Shown in pieces: positions 1 to 5,443 of a stretch of DNA of 5,444 nt. How positions within the stretch are numbered: the stretch's first letter is position 1; every line of letters begins with the position of its first letter. A program made the position numbers and the translations under genes. This DNA is from Bacillota bacterium (lineage in GTDB: Bacteria; Bacillota; Clostridia; Lachnospirales; CAG-274): positions 1-5,444 of the forward strand of contig JAGAHK010000252.1 in the NCBI GenBank assembly GCA_017627115.1, in the 5' to 3' direction. The notes beneath the pieces were generated by a model, which saw nothing but the letters and a program-made list of their open reading frames with translations, was not told the origin of the DNA and ran no database searches.

Positions 1-1
1 A

Positions 2-493
2 AGAATAAGGGAGTTTTCAAACGTGCCTATAATCATGGTCACGGCAAAAGGCGAGGATATGGATAAAATAATGGGGCTTGAATACGGCGCAGATGATTAT
101 ATCACAAAGCCCTTTAATATACTTGAATTAAAAGCACGCATAAAGGCTATTCTGCGCCGCAGTGTGCGTACTGTGCCCGTAAGGGAGGAGAAAAAAAGCA
201 CGCTTAAAATACGCGATCTGGAGATAGACCTCGATTCGCGCAGGTGCTTTATAAACAACAAAGAAAAAAATCTTACCGCTAAAGAATTTGATATGCTTGA
301 ACTTTTTATGGAAAACCCGGGTAAGGTATACAGCCGCGAACTGCTGCTCAATACCATATGGGGCATAGGCTATCCCGGAGATGCGCGCGCGGTGGATGTT
401 CATGTAAGACGTTTGCGTGAAAAAATAGAGGAAACACCGAGCGAGCCGCAGTATATCCATACAAAGTGGGGAGTTGGTTACTATTTCAGATAA
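2..493 (+). CDS. OmpR/PhoB-family response regulator, 5' end outside window
   Basis: This is the C-terminal part of a two-component response regulator that would be phosphorylated by the downstream kinase and bind DNA to control transcription. The reading frame is open from base 2, and the segment before the GTG at 23 (RIREFSN, then VPIIMVTA) is normal receiver-domain sequence, so the gene starts upstream and GTG 23 is an internal Val. Visible parts are the end of the receiver, with the conserved Thr in IIMVTA and the conserved Lys in ITKPF, followed by a linker and a winged-helix Trans_reg_C domain (about the last 95 residues, from LKIRDLEIDL through AVDVHVRRLREKI to WGVGYYFR). The phosphorylated Asp lies upstream and cannot be seen; roughly 65 residues appear to be missing, judged from usual family length. 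The stop lies inside the kinase gene, implying translational coupling. Family assignment is firm; the regulon is unknown. Confidence 0.95.
   Translation, partial: RIREFSNVPIIMVTAKGEDMDKIMGLEYGADDYITKPFNILELKARIKAILRRSVRTVPVREEKKSTLKIRDLEIDLDSRRCFINNKEKNLTAKEFDMLELFMENPGKVYSRELLLNTIWGIGYPGDARAVDVHVRRLREKIEETPSEPQYIHTKWGVGYYFR
468..473 (+). promoter_or_regulatory. SD-like GGGGAG abutting the kinase TTG start
   Basis: GGGGAG ends directly against the TTG at 474, leaving no spacer. TTG 474 is nevertheless the only ATG/GTG/TTG in frame between the upstream stop (TAG at 426) and the first membrane helix. The ATT at 483 would have a normal 9-base spacing from this site and is a non-standard alternative. 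The poor spacing may be compensated by translational coupling, because ribosomes finishing the response regulator pass through this point. Confidence 0.4.
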
Positions 494-1919
494 TTTCGGT
501 ACAAAATGGTACCAAAGCCTTAAACTTGAACTTTTTGCCGCCGTTTTTCTGGTAGGCATACTGCCCGTGCTTGTTTTTTCAATGTTCATTTCGGACAGTC
601 TTAAAACATATTTCAAGGAAAACAACGAAAAGGAACTTTTGTACAAAGCCAATAAAATAGCGGTAAGTATACAGAAAAACAATTATCTTACCGAAGAGAA
701 AAACCGTATGCAGTTTGTGGAGGAGCTTGATGCAAAAAGCGAGGAAGAGGGCTACCGCATCATAGTGACCGACAGTCTCGGCGTTGCCGTAGCCGATACG
801 AACCGTTCAGCCATAGGCAAAATGTGCGTTGTTCCCGAGATCCTTGTTGCACTTGACGGCAAGGATGATGCAAACCTGCGCGATTCCGAGGGTACTGTGT
901 ATGCCTCGGCTTATATAGAAAACGAGGGCTCGGAGAAGATCGGGGCAGTGCTTCTGGTTTATTCTTTTGATGAGGTAAACGAACTGCTTAAAGAAATAAG
1001 CCATAATTGGCTTATAGTCACGATAGTTATTGCAATATTGCTATTTATAATCGCTTTTTTGATAACGCACGCCATCTTTGTGCCGCTGACGAATATTCTT
1101 TCGACTATACAGCGTATATCAAACGGTCAGCTCCATAACAGACTTGTGGTCAAGGGCAATAATGAGCTGAGCCGTTTGGGTGATGCCATAAATGTTATGA
1201 CACAGCAGCTGGAACACGTTGATACCGCAAGACAGGAATTTGTTTCAAACGTATCGCATGAGCTTAAAACGCCGTTGAGCAGCATAAAGGTATTGAGCGA
1301 ATCCCTGCTTTTGCAGGAGGATATGCCCGTTGAAATGTACCGCGAGTTTATGCAGGACATAAATTCGGAGGTAGACCGTATGACAGACATCATCAACGAT
1401 CTTCTTGCGCTTGTAAAGCTTGATTACCGTGAAGAGGGTATGCTCAATATATCCGAGTTCAGTCTTAACGAGGTGGTAACGGCAATAGTGAAGCGCATAT
1501 CACCGCTTGCCAATAAAAAGAATATTATGCTCGACCTTGAAAACATCAAGGATATAACTATAGAGGCGGATGAAACAAAGCTTACGCTGGCACTTTCAAA
1601 TCTTATTGAAAATGCCGTTAAATATACTCCCGATGAAGGAACGGTAACGGTGACTGTGGACGGCGACCATCAGAATGCCTTTTTCACCGTTAAAGACACG
1701 GGCATTGGCATCAGTCCCGAAGAACAGACCAAAATATTCAACCGTTTTTACCGTGTTGACAAAACGCGCGACAGGGAAACGGGCGGCACCGGTCTGGGTC
1801 TTGCCATTACCCATTCCACAGTTATGATGCACAACGGCAGCATAAAGGTCACAAGCGCAGAGGGCGAGGGTGCTACCTTTGTGGTAAGGATACCGCTGAA
1901 GCATCAGAGCATAAACTGA
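474..1919 (+). CDS. Membrane sensor histidine kinase (HAMP, HisKA, HATPase_c)
   Basis: A 481-residue two-pass membrane kinase that senses an external cue and phosphorylates the response regulator encoded just upstream, with a 20-base overlap. Domains in order: TM1 about residues 18-38; an extracytoplasmic region about 40-178 with Cache/PDC-like pattern (YRIIVTDSLG, VADTN, PEILVALDG); TM2 about 179-201; HAMP about 202-255; HisKA with H-box VSHELKTPLSS, phospho-acceptor His262; and HATPase_c with N-box LIENAVKYT (Asn380), G1 DTGIGIS (408-414) and G2 GGTGLGLA (437-444). All catalytic motifs are intact and length is normal for the PhoR/WalK-like group. No cytoplasmic PAS domain lies between HAMP and HisKA. 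The start is TTG with an awkwardly placed SD; see the separate entry. The signal sensed is not evident from sequence. The downstream GerMN gene suggests a partner for the external domain, which is inference. Confidence 0.96.
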   Translation: MVTISDNFGTKWYQSLKLELFAAVFLVGILPVLVFSMFISDSLKTYFKENNEKELLYKANKIAVSIQKNNYLTEEKNRMQFVEELDAKSEEEGYRIIVTDSLGVAVADTNRSAIGKMCVVPEILVALDGKDDANLRDSEGTVYASAYIENEGSEKIGAVLLVYSFDEVNELLKEISHNWLIVTIVIAILLFIIAFLITHAIFVPLTNILSTIQRISNGQLHNRLVVKGNNELSRLGDAINVMTQQLEHVDTARQEFVSNVSHELKTPLSSIKVLSESLLLQEDMPVEMYREFMQDINSEVDRMTDIINDLLALVKLDYREEGMLNISEFSLNEVVTAIVKRISPLANKKNIMLDLENIKDITIEADETKLTLALSNLIENAVKYTPDEGTVTVTVDGDHQNAFFTVKDTGIGISPEEQTKIFNRFYRVDKTRDRETGGTGLGLAITHSTVMMHNGSIKVTSAEGEGATFVVRIPLKHQSIN

Positions 1920-1921
1920 GC

Positions 1922-1929
1922 AAGGGGGT
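1922..1929 (+). promoter_or_regulatory. Shine-Dalgarno site for the GerMN gene
   Basis: AAGGGGGT differs by one base from AAGGAGGT and lies 6 bases before TTG 1936. It decides in favour of that TTG: a nearer TTG at 1931 is out of frame, and no ATG occurs in frame before the membrane anchor. Confidence 0.75.
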
Positions 1930-1935
1930 ATTGAA

Positions 1936-2901
1936 TTGAAAGGAAAAACTATATTTGCTGTCGGTCTTTTGGCTGTTTTGATCGTCTCGGCGATAGTTTA
2001 TATCATTGCTGTCAATCGTGTACCCGAAAAAGAAGGTATGACTGCCATAAATATGTATTATATAGGCGATATATCGGGCACGCTTGAAACGGAAAAACGC
2101 AGAATGCGTCTGCCCGAAAGCAATGAGGAAGCTTTAAGAACAGTCTTTAACGATTACCTGAACGGACCGCAGACTACAAATTATTCACTTGCCGCTGCGG
2201 ATATGAAGAACTTTACAAGTCTGACTTATCCCGTAGACGGCAATGAGAACATAGCAAAGATAAATTTTACACAAAGCTACAATGCTTTAAGTCAATCACG
2301 CAAAATGCTTTGTATTGCGGGTATGGTATACACGCTGACGGAGCTTGATTTTTTGCGAAATGTTTATTTTTATGTGGATAACGAGCCTATAGTCAATATG
2401 AACAATGAGGCTTCGGAGCGTTATAATCGCAACAATGTTGCCGTAAACCCAAGCCTTGAACCCGAAAAGAGTGACAGGCAGCTTGTTGTGCTGTATTTTA
2501 CAAATGCGGCGCATAATTATCTGATAGCGGAGGAACGCAGCATTGAGATAAAGCAAAGTCAGACTACAGAATATCAGATAGTGGAACAGCTGATACAGGG
2601 GCCGCTTGACAGCAGTCTTGTGCCGACATTATCGGGCGATGTAAAGATAAAGGATATAAAAACGGAAGAGGGCATATGTTATGTTAACCTTTCGACCGAT
2701 TTTCTTACAAAGCACGTTGGCAGCGGTAATGAGCTGACGGCTGTGTATTCCATAGTGAACTCTCTTACAGAGCTTGATAATGTCAAAAAAGTACAGTTCC
2801 TTATAGAAGGCGAGAAAATAAGCGACTACAAAGGCGGGCTCGACCTCGGCAAGACACTGGAGAGGAATACCTCTGTCATATACAGGGAAGATGAGGAATA
2901 A
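1936..2901 (+). CDS. Membrane-anchored protein with tandem GerMN-like domains
   Basis: A 321-residue predicted extracytoplasmic protein with a short positively charged N-terminus (MKGK), one hydrophobic segment at about residues 5-26 and no Cys in a lipobox position, so it is likely a signal-anchor protein rather than a lipoprotein. Two related repeats follow. Repeat 1 (about 37-152) has LNGPQ near 75 and TLTELDFLRNVYFYVDNEP at its end. Repeat 2 (about 183-300) is the clearer GerMN match, with QLIQGPLDSS, CYVNLSTDF, IVNSLTELDNVKKVQFLIEG. Tandem GerMN domains are known from the spore-germination protein GerM and a GerMN domain from actinobacterial LpqB; the biochemical role of the domain is not settled. 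It sits 16 bases after the kinase and 3 bases before holA, so it is co-transcribed. A role as accessory to the kinase sensor domain is inferred from gene order; a role in sporulation or the cell wall is the main alternative. Confidence 0.85.
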   Translation: MKGKTIFAVGLLAVLIVSAIVYIIAVNRVPEKEGMTAINMYYIGDISGTLETEKRRMRLPESNEEALRTVFNDYLNGPQTTNYSLAAADMKNFTSLTYPVDGNENIAKINFTQSYNALSQSRKMLCIAGMVYTLTELDFLRNVYFYVDNEPIVNMNNEASERYNRNNVAVNPSLEPEKSDRQLVVLYFTNAAHNYLIAEERSIEIKQSQTTEYQIVEQLIQGPLDSSLVPTLSGDVKIKDIKTEEGICYVNLSTDFLTKHVGSGNELTAVYSIVNSLTELDNVKKVQFLIEGEKISDYKGGLDLGKTLERNTSVIYREDEE

Positions 2902-2904
2902 CGT

Positions 2905-3864
2905 ATGGCAGCCAAAAATGATCTGAACAAGAATGTTTATCTTCTGTATGGTGAGGAACGCTATCTTGTGCTTGAAAAGGAAAAAGAGATCGCAGATGCT
3001 TTTGCTCCGCCGCAGGGGCTGGAGATAATGAATACCGCTGTATATAAAGATGGTGTGGGTGCGGAACAGCTTAAAGCCGACTGTGATATGCTGCCTTTTA
3101 TGGCGGAAAAACGTCTTATCAGAGTTGTGGACAGCGGCTTTTTTACGCGCGGCAAAAAGGACGAGACCGAGTCTGTTGCGGAATATGTAAAAGAAATGCC
3201 GCAGTCAACGGTTTTGGTGTTTGTCGAAAGCGAGGTCAGAAAAGACAATGCACTGTACAAGGCAGTAAAAAAACACGGTGAGTGTATGGAGTTTGGTATG
3301 CTGAAAGCGCGGGAATTGACAGGCTTTGTAAAAAAGCAAAGCAAGGGTCTTATAAAAGATCCCGATTTCTTTATCTCTTATGTTGGCGAAAGTATGGAAA
3401 AGCTTGTCGGCGAGATGAAAAAGCTTGCGGCATACTCAAACGGCGAGCCTGTGGATAACAGTGTTATAGAACAGGTGTGCAGTCCTGCGCTGGATACTTA
3501 TGTGTTCAATATGACGGCTGCAATAGGCAGAAGAGATATTGGTACGGCACTTGATATCTATGGCAATATGCTGGTTGAAAAGGCTGCACCCATAGCTATT
3601 TTAAGCAATATAGCAACGCAGTTCAAGCTTATGCTGGAGTGCAAGGAGCTTGTGAAGCGCGGCAACGGATATGCACAGATAGCCGAGATACTCGGTACAA
3701 GGGAATTTATAGTGAAAAGATCTGTGGAGCAGGGCAGGAACTTTAAGCTGTCGGAGCTTTTAAATGGCATAAAAGCCTGCTATAAATGCGATATGGATAT
3801 TAAAACGGGCAAGGTATCCGATGTTCTGGGTGTAGAGCTTGTGATACTCGGGCTTAACAAATAA
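2905..3864 (+). CDS. holA: DNA polymerase III delta subunit
   Basis: HolA is the clamp-loader subunit that opens the beta sliding clamp and helps load it onto primed DNA at the replication fork, acting with DnaX (tau/gamma) and delta-prime in the cytoplasm. The 319-residue product is slightly short of the E. coli (343) and B. subtilis YqeN (347) proteins but appears complete. Family features include the opening VYLLYGEERYLVLEKEKEI (11-29), DMLPFMAEKRLIRV (61-74), the central helical part with IAILSNIATQFKLML (230-244), and the C-terminal collar region ending CDMDIKTGKVSDVLGVE (295-311). As in bacterial delta generally, no Walker A ATP-binding loop is visible. The start is ATG, with GAGG (2893-2896) 8 bases upstream inside the end of the preceding gene. 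The 3-base gap to the GerMN gene indicates co-transcription with a two-component system, which is not its most familiar setting. The TAA overlaps the first base of the downstream inverted-repeat element. Confidence 0.93.
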   Translation: MAAKNDLNKNVYLLYGEERYLVLEKEKEIADAFAPPQGLEIMNTAVYKDGVGAEQLKADCDMLPFMAEKRLIRVVDSGFFTRGKKDETESVAEYVKEMPQSTVLVFVESEVRKDNALYKAVKKHGECMEFGMLKARELTGFVKKQSKGLIKDPDFFISYVGESMEKLVGEMKKLAAYSNGEPVDNSVIEQVCSPALDTYVFNMTAAIGRRDIGTALDIYGNMLVEKAAPIAILSNIATQFKLMLECKELVKRGNGYAQIAEILGTREFIVKRSVEQGRNFKLSELLNGIKACYKCDMDIKTGKVSDVLGVELVILGLNK

Positions 3865-3914
3865 AAAAGGGGCTGTCGCATTAAGAATATGATAATATTC
3901 AATGGTTCAGTCCC
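3863..3914 (-). terminator. Intrinsic terminator-like hairpin for the minus-strand block
   Basis: Read on the minus strand, 3914-3869 folds into a long imperfect stem: GGG/CCC, an A-C mismatch, CTG/CAG, a 3x3 internal loop, CATT/AATG, a 2-base bulge, and GAATAT/ATATTC closed by a TATC loop. Six T residues (3868-3863) follow immediately. It would stop transcripts of the nucleotidyltransferase gene just before they run into holA. The internal loop and bulge weaken it, so efficiency is uncertain. Confidence 0.55.
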
Positions 3915-4082
3915 TTATGTTGTCTATTTCCTGTTAAATGAAATTTTTTATTAAAGTAATTTTGGCGCCGCAGGCTTTAATCCGCAGGCGGAAACCGCGT
4001 TTTCGCCGAGGAGCGGACAAAGTCCGCAAACCTTACAGACTTGCAAGTGTATCTTTGATGCACGCAGACAAGTCTGCTAATT
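3915..4082. other. Hairpin-rich interior of the intergenic element
   Basis: No gene is supported here. Inverted repeats seen: 3987-3995 with 3999-4007 (9-base stem with one G-T, loop CGC); 4013-4018 with 4022-4027 (GCGGAC/GTCCGC, loop AAA); CAGACTTG 4036-4043 with CAAGTCTG 4069-4076 (perfect, 25-base loop); the 10-base palindrome ACTTGCAAGT 4039-4048; and GCAGAC/GTCTGC 4064-4077. Several compete with each other, so the true fold cannot be decided by eye. Density of hairpins is much higher than in the flanking genes and supports a structured repeat. Confidence 0.5.
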
Positions 4083-4104
4083 GGCAAAAAACCTGTTTTT
4101 TGCC
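4083..4104. repeat. Perfect A/T-tract hairpin in the intergenic element
   Basis: GGCAAAAAA (4083-4091) and TTTTTTGCC (4096-4101 plus GCC to 4104) form a perfect 9-base stem with a CCTG loop. It lies directly upstream of the plus-strand terminator hairpin, with no bases between the two stems. The T-run is inside the stem rather than after it, so it is not itself a canonical terminator. Confidence 0.6.
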
Positions 4105-4137
4105 AGAGGGTGGAGCTTAATGCGACACCCTCTTTTT
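4105..4137 (+). terminator. Intrinsic terminator for the holA operon
   Basis: AGAGGGTG (4105-4112) pairs perfectly with CACCCTCT (4126-4133), and T residues run from 4133 to 4137. Inside the stem are tandem G-A/A-G mismatches (4113-4114 with 4124-4125), which often form stable sheared pairs, then two G-C pairs closing a TTAAT loop. This is a canonical rho-independent terminator on the plus strand. It ends 1 base before the stop codon of the convergent gene. No other good terminator follows holA on the plus strand, so the transcript likely extends about 270 bases past the holA stop. Confidence 0.75.
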
Positions 4138-4138
4138 A

Positions 4139-4870
4139 TTATCCGAATATTCTGTTTACTTCTTCAAGTGCTTTATGTGTGCCTATATCATAACATTCGC
4201 CGTTCATAATATAAGCATAGACATCTTTTTGCTTATAGAGCCATGCAAGGAAATTTCCCGGTGCATCGGGTTTGTTGCCTGCATCAAGATACTGCTTGAT
4301 CATTGGCACTGTGCTCTTTTTGTAAATGTAAGTCGCAAAAGCGGCTTTATTGCTCTTTGGCTGCTGCGGCTTTTCCTCAAAGTCGATAATGCGGTTCTGC
4401 TCGTTAAGAAGCACAACACCAAGCTGCTTTATCATCTCGGGATCGTCAAACTGCTTTACACATACGCAGTCATCATCTTTTTCCTTAAAATAGTTGTAGT
4501 ATTCTTCAAGACTGTAGGTGAAAAGGTTGTCACCTGCGATTATCATAAGATCGTCATCTATCTTCTTTTCCTCTATGGTGAACTGTATATCACCGATAGC
4601 GCCGCGGCGTGTTTCCTCTGTGGATGTGCCGTCGTCAAGCACCGATATTGGTATGGGATTGTCGAGCTTGTTTGCCCATTCAACAAAATTTTCCGCAAAT
4701 TTATGGTTGCTGACAACATATATTTCGTCAACTGCTTTAACAGTGTTTATCTGTTCAACTATATAATTGATGATAGGTTTTCCGCCGACGTTAAGAAGCG
4801 GCTTCGGTGTGGTTTTTGTAAGTGGGTAAAGGCGTGTTGCATAGCCTGCAACCAGTATAATTGCTTTCAA
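4139..4870 (-). CDS. Sugar-phosphate nucleotidylyltransferase family protein
   Basis: A 243-residue cytoplasmic enzyme of the NTP_transferase family, expected to join a nucleoside triphosphate to a sugar- or polyol-phosphate with release of pyrophosphate, giving an activated donor for glycan synthesis. Signature features: the N-terminal nucleotide-binding motif LVAGYATRLYPLTKTTPKPLL (residues 6-26, key Gly9, Arg13, Lys23), in which the usual GGxGTR reads AGYATR; AGDN with probable metal-binding Asp114; DFEEKP (163-168); and the C-terminal YDIGT with Asp228. It is the short, single-domain form without a left-handed beta-helix acyltransferase extension, so it is not GlmU-like. The start is TTG 4870, supported by GGAGG 8 bases upstream. 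It follows a sugar-1-phosphate transferase gene on the same strand after 60 bases, pointing to surface polysaccharide synthesis. Substrate (glucose, mannose, phosphocholine or other) cannot be told from this sequence. Confidence 0.88.
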   Translation of the reverse strand: MKAIILVAGYATRLYPLTKTTPKPLLNVGGKPIINYIVEQINTVKAVDEIYVVSNHKFAENFVEWANKLDNPIPISVLDDGTSTEETRRGAIGDIQFTIEEKKIDDDLMIIAGDNLFTYSLEEYYNYFKEKDDDCVCVKQFDDPEMIKQLGVVLLNEQNRIIDFEEKPQQPKSNKAAFATYIYKKSTVPMIKQYLDAGNKPDAPGNFLAWLYKQKDVYAYIMNGECYDIGTHKALEEVNRIFG

Positions 4871-4878
4871 CTCTGTTT

Positions 4879-4883
4879 CCTCC
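4879..4883 (-). promoter_or_regulatory. Shine-Dalgarno site for the nucleotidyltransferase gene
   Basis: On the minus strand GGAGG lies 8 bases before TTG 4870. It fixes the start at this TTG, which also places MKAIIL at the N-terminus as expected for the family. Confidence 0.75.
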
Positions 4884-4890
4884 GTTATAA

Positions 4891-4912
4891 TTTGATAATA
4901 GTTTGATAATAG
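4891..4912. repeat. Tandem 11-base direct repeat in the intergenic gap
   Basis: TTTGATAATAG occurs twice without a spacer (4891-4901 and 4902-4912), and a partial third copy TTTGATA lies at 4924-4930. The 60-base gap between the two minus-strand genes is otherwise very A/T-rich. No convincing -35/-10 pair was found on the minus strand. The repeat may be a slippage product, a regulator site, or an unstructured translation-enhancing leader before the GGAGG. Confidence 0.6.
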
Positions 4913-4930
4913 TTAAATATTGATTTGATA

Positions 4931-5443
4931 TTATTGTGAACCTTCTTTTTTCAGTACTACCAGAATGGTTTTCAATATTATTATTATATCGAGAGAAATG
5001 CTCCATTCCTCAATATATTGTGTGTCGAGCTTTACTATTTCTTCAAAATCGGTTATATTGCTTCTGCCGCTGACCTGCCACATACCTGTCAGACCGGGCT
5101 TTATGGCAAGACGCTTGCGGTGGTGAAGTTCGTATTTTTCCCATTCGTCAAGCGTTGGCGGACGTGTTCCAACAAGACTCATATCGCCTTTGAGCACGTT
5201 CCAGAACTGCGGGAATTCGTCTATGGAAAGGTCGCGGATAACGTGGCCTATACCCTTTATGATGCGAGGGTCTTTGTCCATTTTGAACATCATGCCGTCC
5301 TTGACCTTGTTTTGCTCCATAAGTTCTTTTTTGCGTTCTTCCGCATCCATATACATACTTCGGAATTTGTATATCTTGAAGAGCTTGCCGTTTTTACCGA
5401 CTCTTTGCTGTGAAAAGAATATCGGACCGGGCGAAGCTATATA
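4931..5443 (-). CDS. Polyprenyl-phosphate sugar-1-phosphate transferase, 5' end outside window
   Basis: The C-terminal 170 residues of a bacterial sugar transferase (monotopic phosphoglycosyl transferase, Bac_transf family), which moves a sugar-1-phosphate from a nucleotide sugar to undecaprenyl phosphate at the inner face of the membrane, the first step in exopolysaccharide, capsule or glycan assembly. The frame is open to the window edge and begins in family sequence ([19 protein letters not shown], then KIYKFRSM), so the ATG at 5356 is internal. Further motifs: [24 protein letters not shown] with the catalytic Asp-Glu pair (codons 5221-5216, by analogy with PglC Asp93-Glu94), [23 protein letters not shown] and EWSISLDI near the end. 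The membrane-inserting N-terminal helix lies outside the window, as would any extra transmembrane region of the WbaP/WcaJ type. The donor sugar is not predictable. It precedes the nucleotidyltransferase gene, likely in one operon. Confidence 0.95.
   Translation of the reverse strand, partial: YIASPGPIFFSQQRVGKNGKLFKIYKFRSMYMDAEERKKELMEQNKVKDGMMFKMDKDPRIIKGIGHVIRDLSIDEFPQFWNVLKGDMSLVGTRPPTLDEWEKYELHHRKRLAIKPGLTGMWQVSGRSNITDFEEIVKLDTQYIEEWSISLDIIIILKTILVVLKKEGSQ

Larger units (their letters stand above)
3864..4137. repeat. MITE-like non-coding element with terminal inverted repeats
   Basis: The 274-base stretch between two convergent genes is bounded by inverted repeats: 3864-3885 (AAAAAGGGGCTGTCGCATTA and on to AG) pairs with 4116-4137 at 20 of 22 positions, one mismatch being a G-T. 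The ends (GGGCTGTCGCA type) resemble insertion-sequence and MITE termini common in Firmicutes, from memory and unsearched. The interior contains several smaller hairpins and no believable gene: the only frame of note, 60 codons from 3938, is rich in Arg/Lys, has no clear SD and runs into the right repeat. No convincing target-site duplication is visible; TA dinucleotides lie near both edges (3862-3863, 4137-4138) but do not sit symmetrically. Alternatives are a REP-like palindromic repeat or simply an elaborate convergent terminator region. No transposase is present, so movement would need one in trans. Confidence 0.6.

Noticed and set aside
23..493. GTG 23 as the start of the response regulator
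   Set aside because: The frame is open to base 2 and the residues before the GTG match the receiver domain; a start here would remove the phosphorylated Asp and most of the receiver.
128..682. A 184-codon minus-strand frame across the regulator/kinase junction
   Set aside because: It overlaps two genes with clear domain motifs in the opposite direction and shows no family features of its own.
3938..4120. A 60-codon plus-strand frame inside the intergenic element
   Set aside because: It has no clear SD, a composition driven by GC-rich palindromes, no recognisable family, and it ends in the terminal inverted repeat.
3864..4137. A small structured RNA or riboswitch
   Set aside because: The element follows rather than precedes both flanking genes, has no recognised riboswitch core, and its end-to-end inverted repeats fit a mobile repeat better.
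4175..4906. A 243-codon plus-strand frame antisense to the nucleotidyltransferase
   Set aside because: The product is a Cys- and Phe-rich shadow of the minus-strand gene, whose catalytic motifs are intact; it matches no family and extends over the intergenic repeat.
4891..4930. The start of a CRISPR array
   Set aside because: The units are 11 bases and directly adjacent with no spacers, and no cas gene is in the window.
4884..4940. A promoter for the nucleotidyltransferase within the A/T-rich gap
   Set aside because: TATTAT-like -10 strings are present on the minus strand because of the A/T content, but none has a good -35 at suitable spacing.
4931..5356. ATG 5356 as the start of the sugar transferase
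   Set aside because: The frame continues to the window edge with the strongly conserved [13 protein letters not shown] segment, so this Met is internal to KFRSMYMD.
5018..5413. A 131-codon plus-strand frame antisense to the sugar transferase
   Set aside because: It is a shadow frame opposite a strongly conserved enzyme and has no recognisable motifs.
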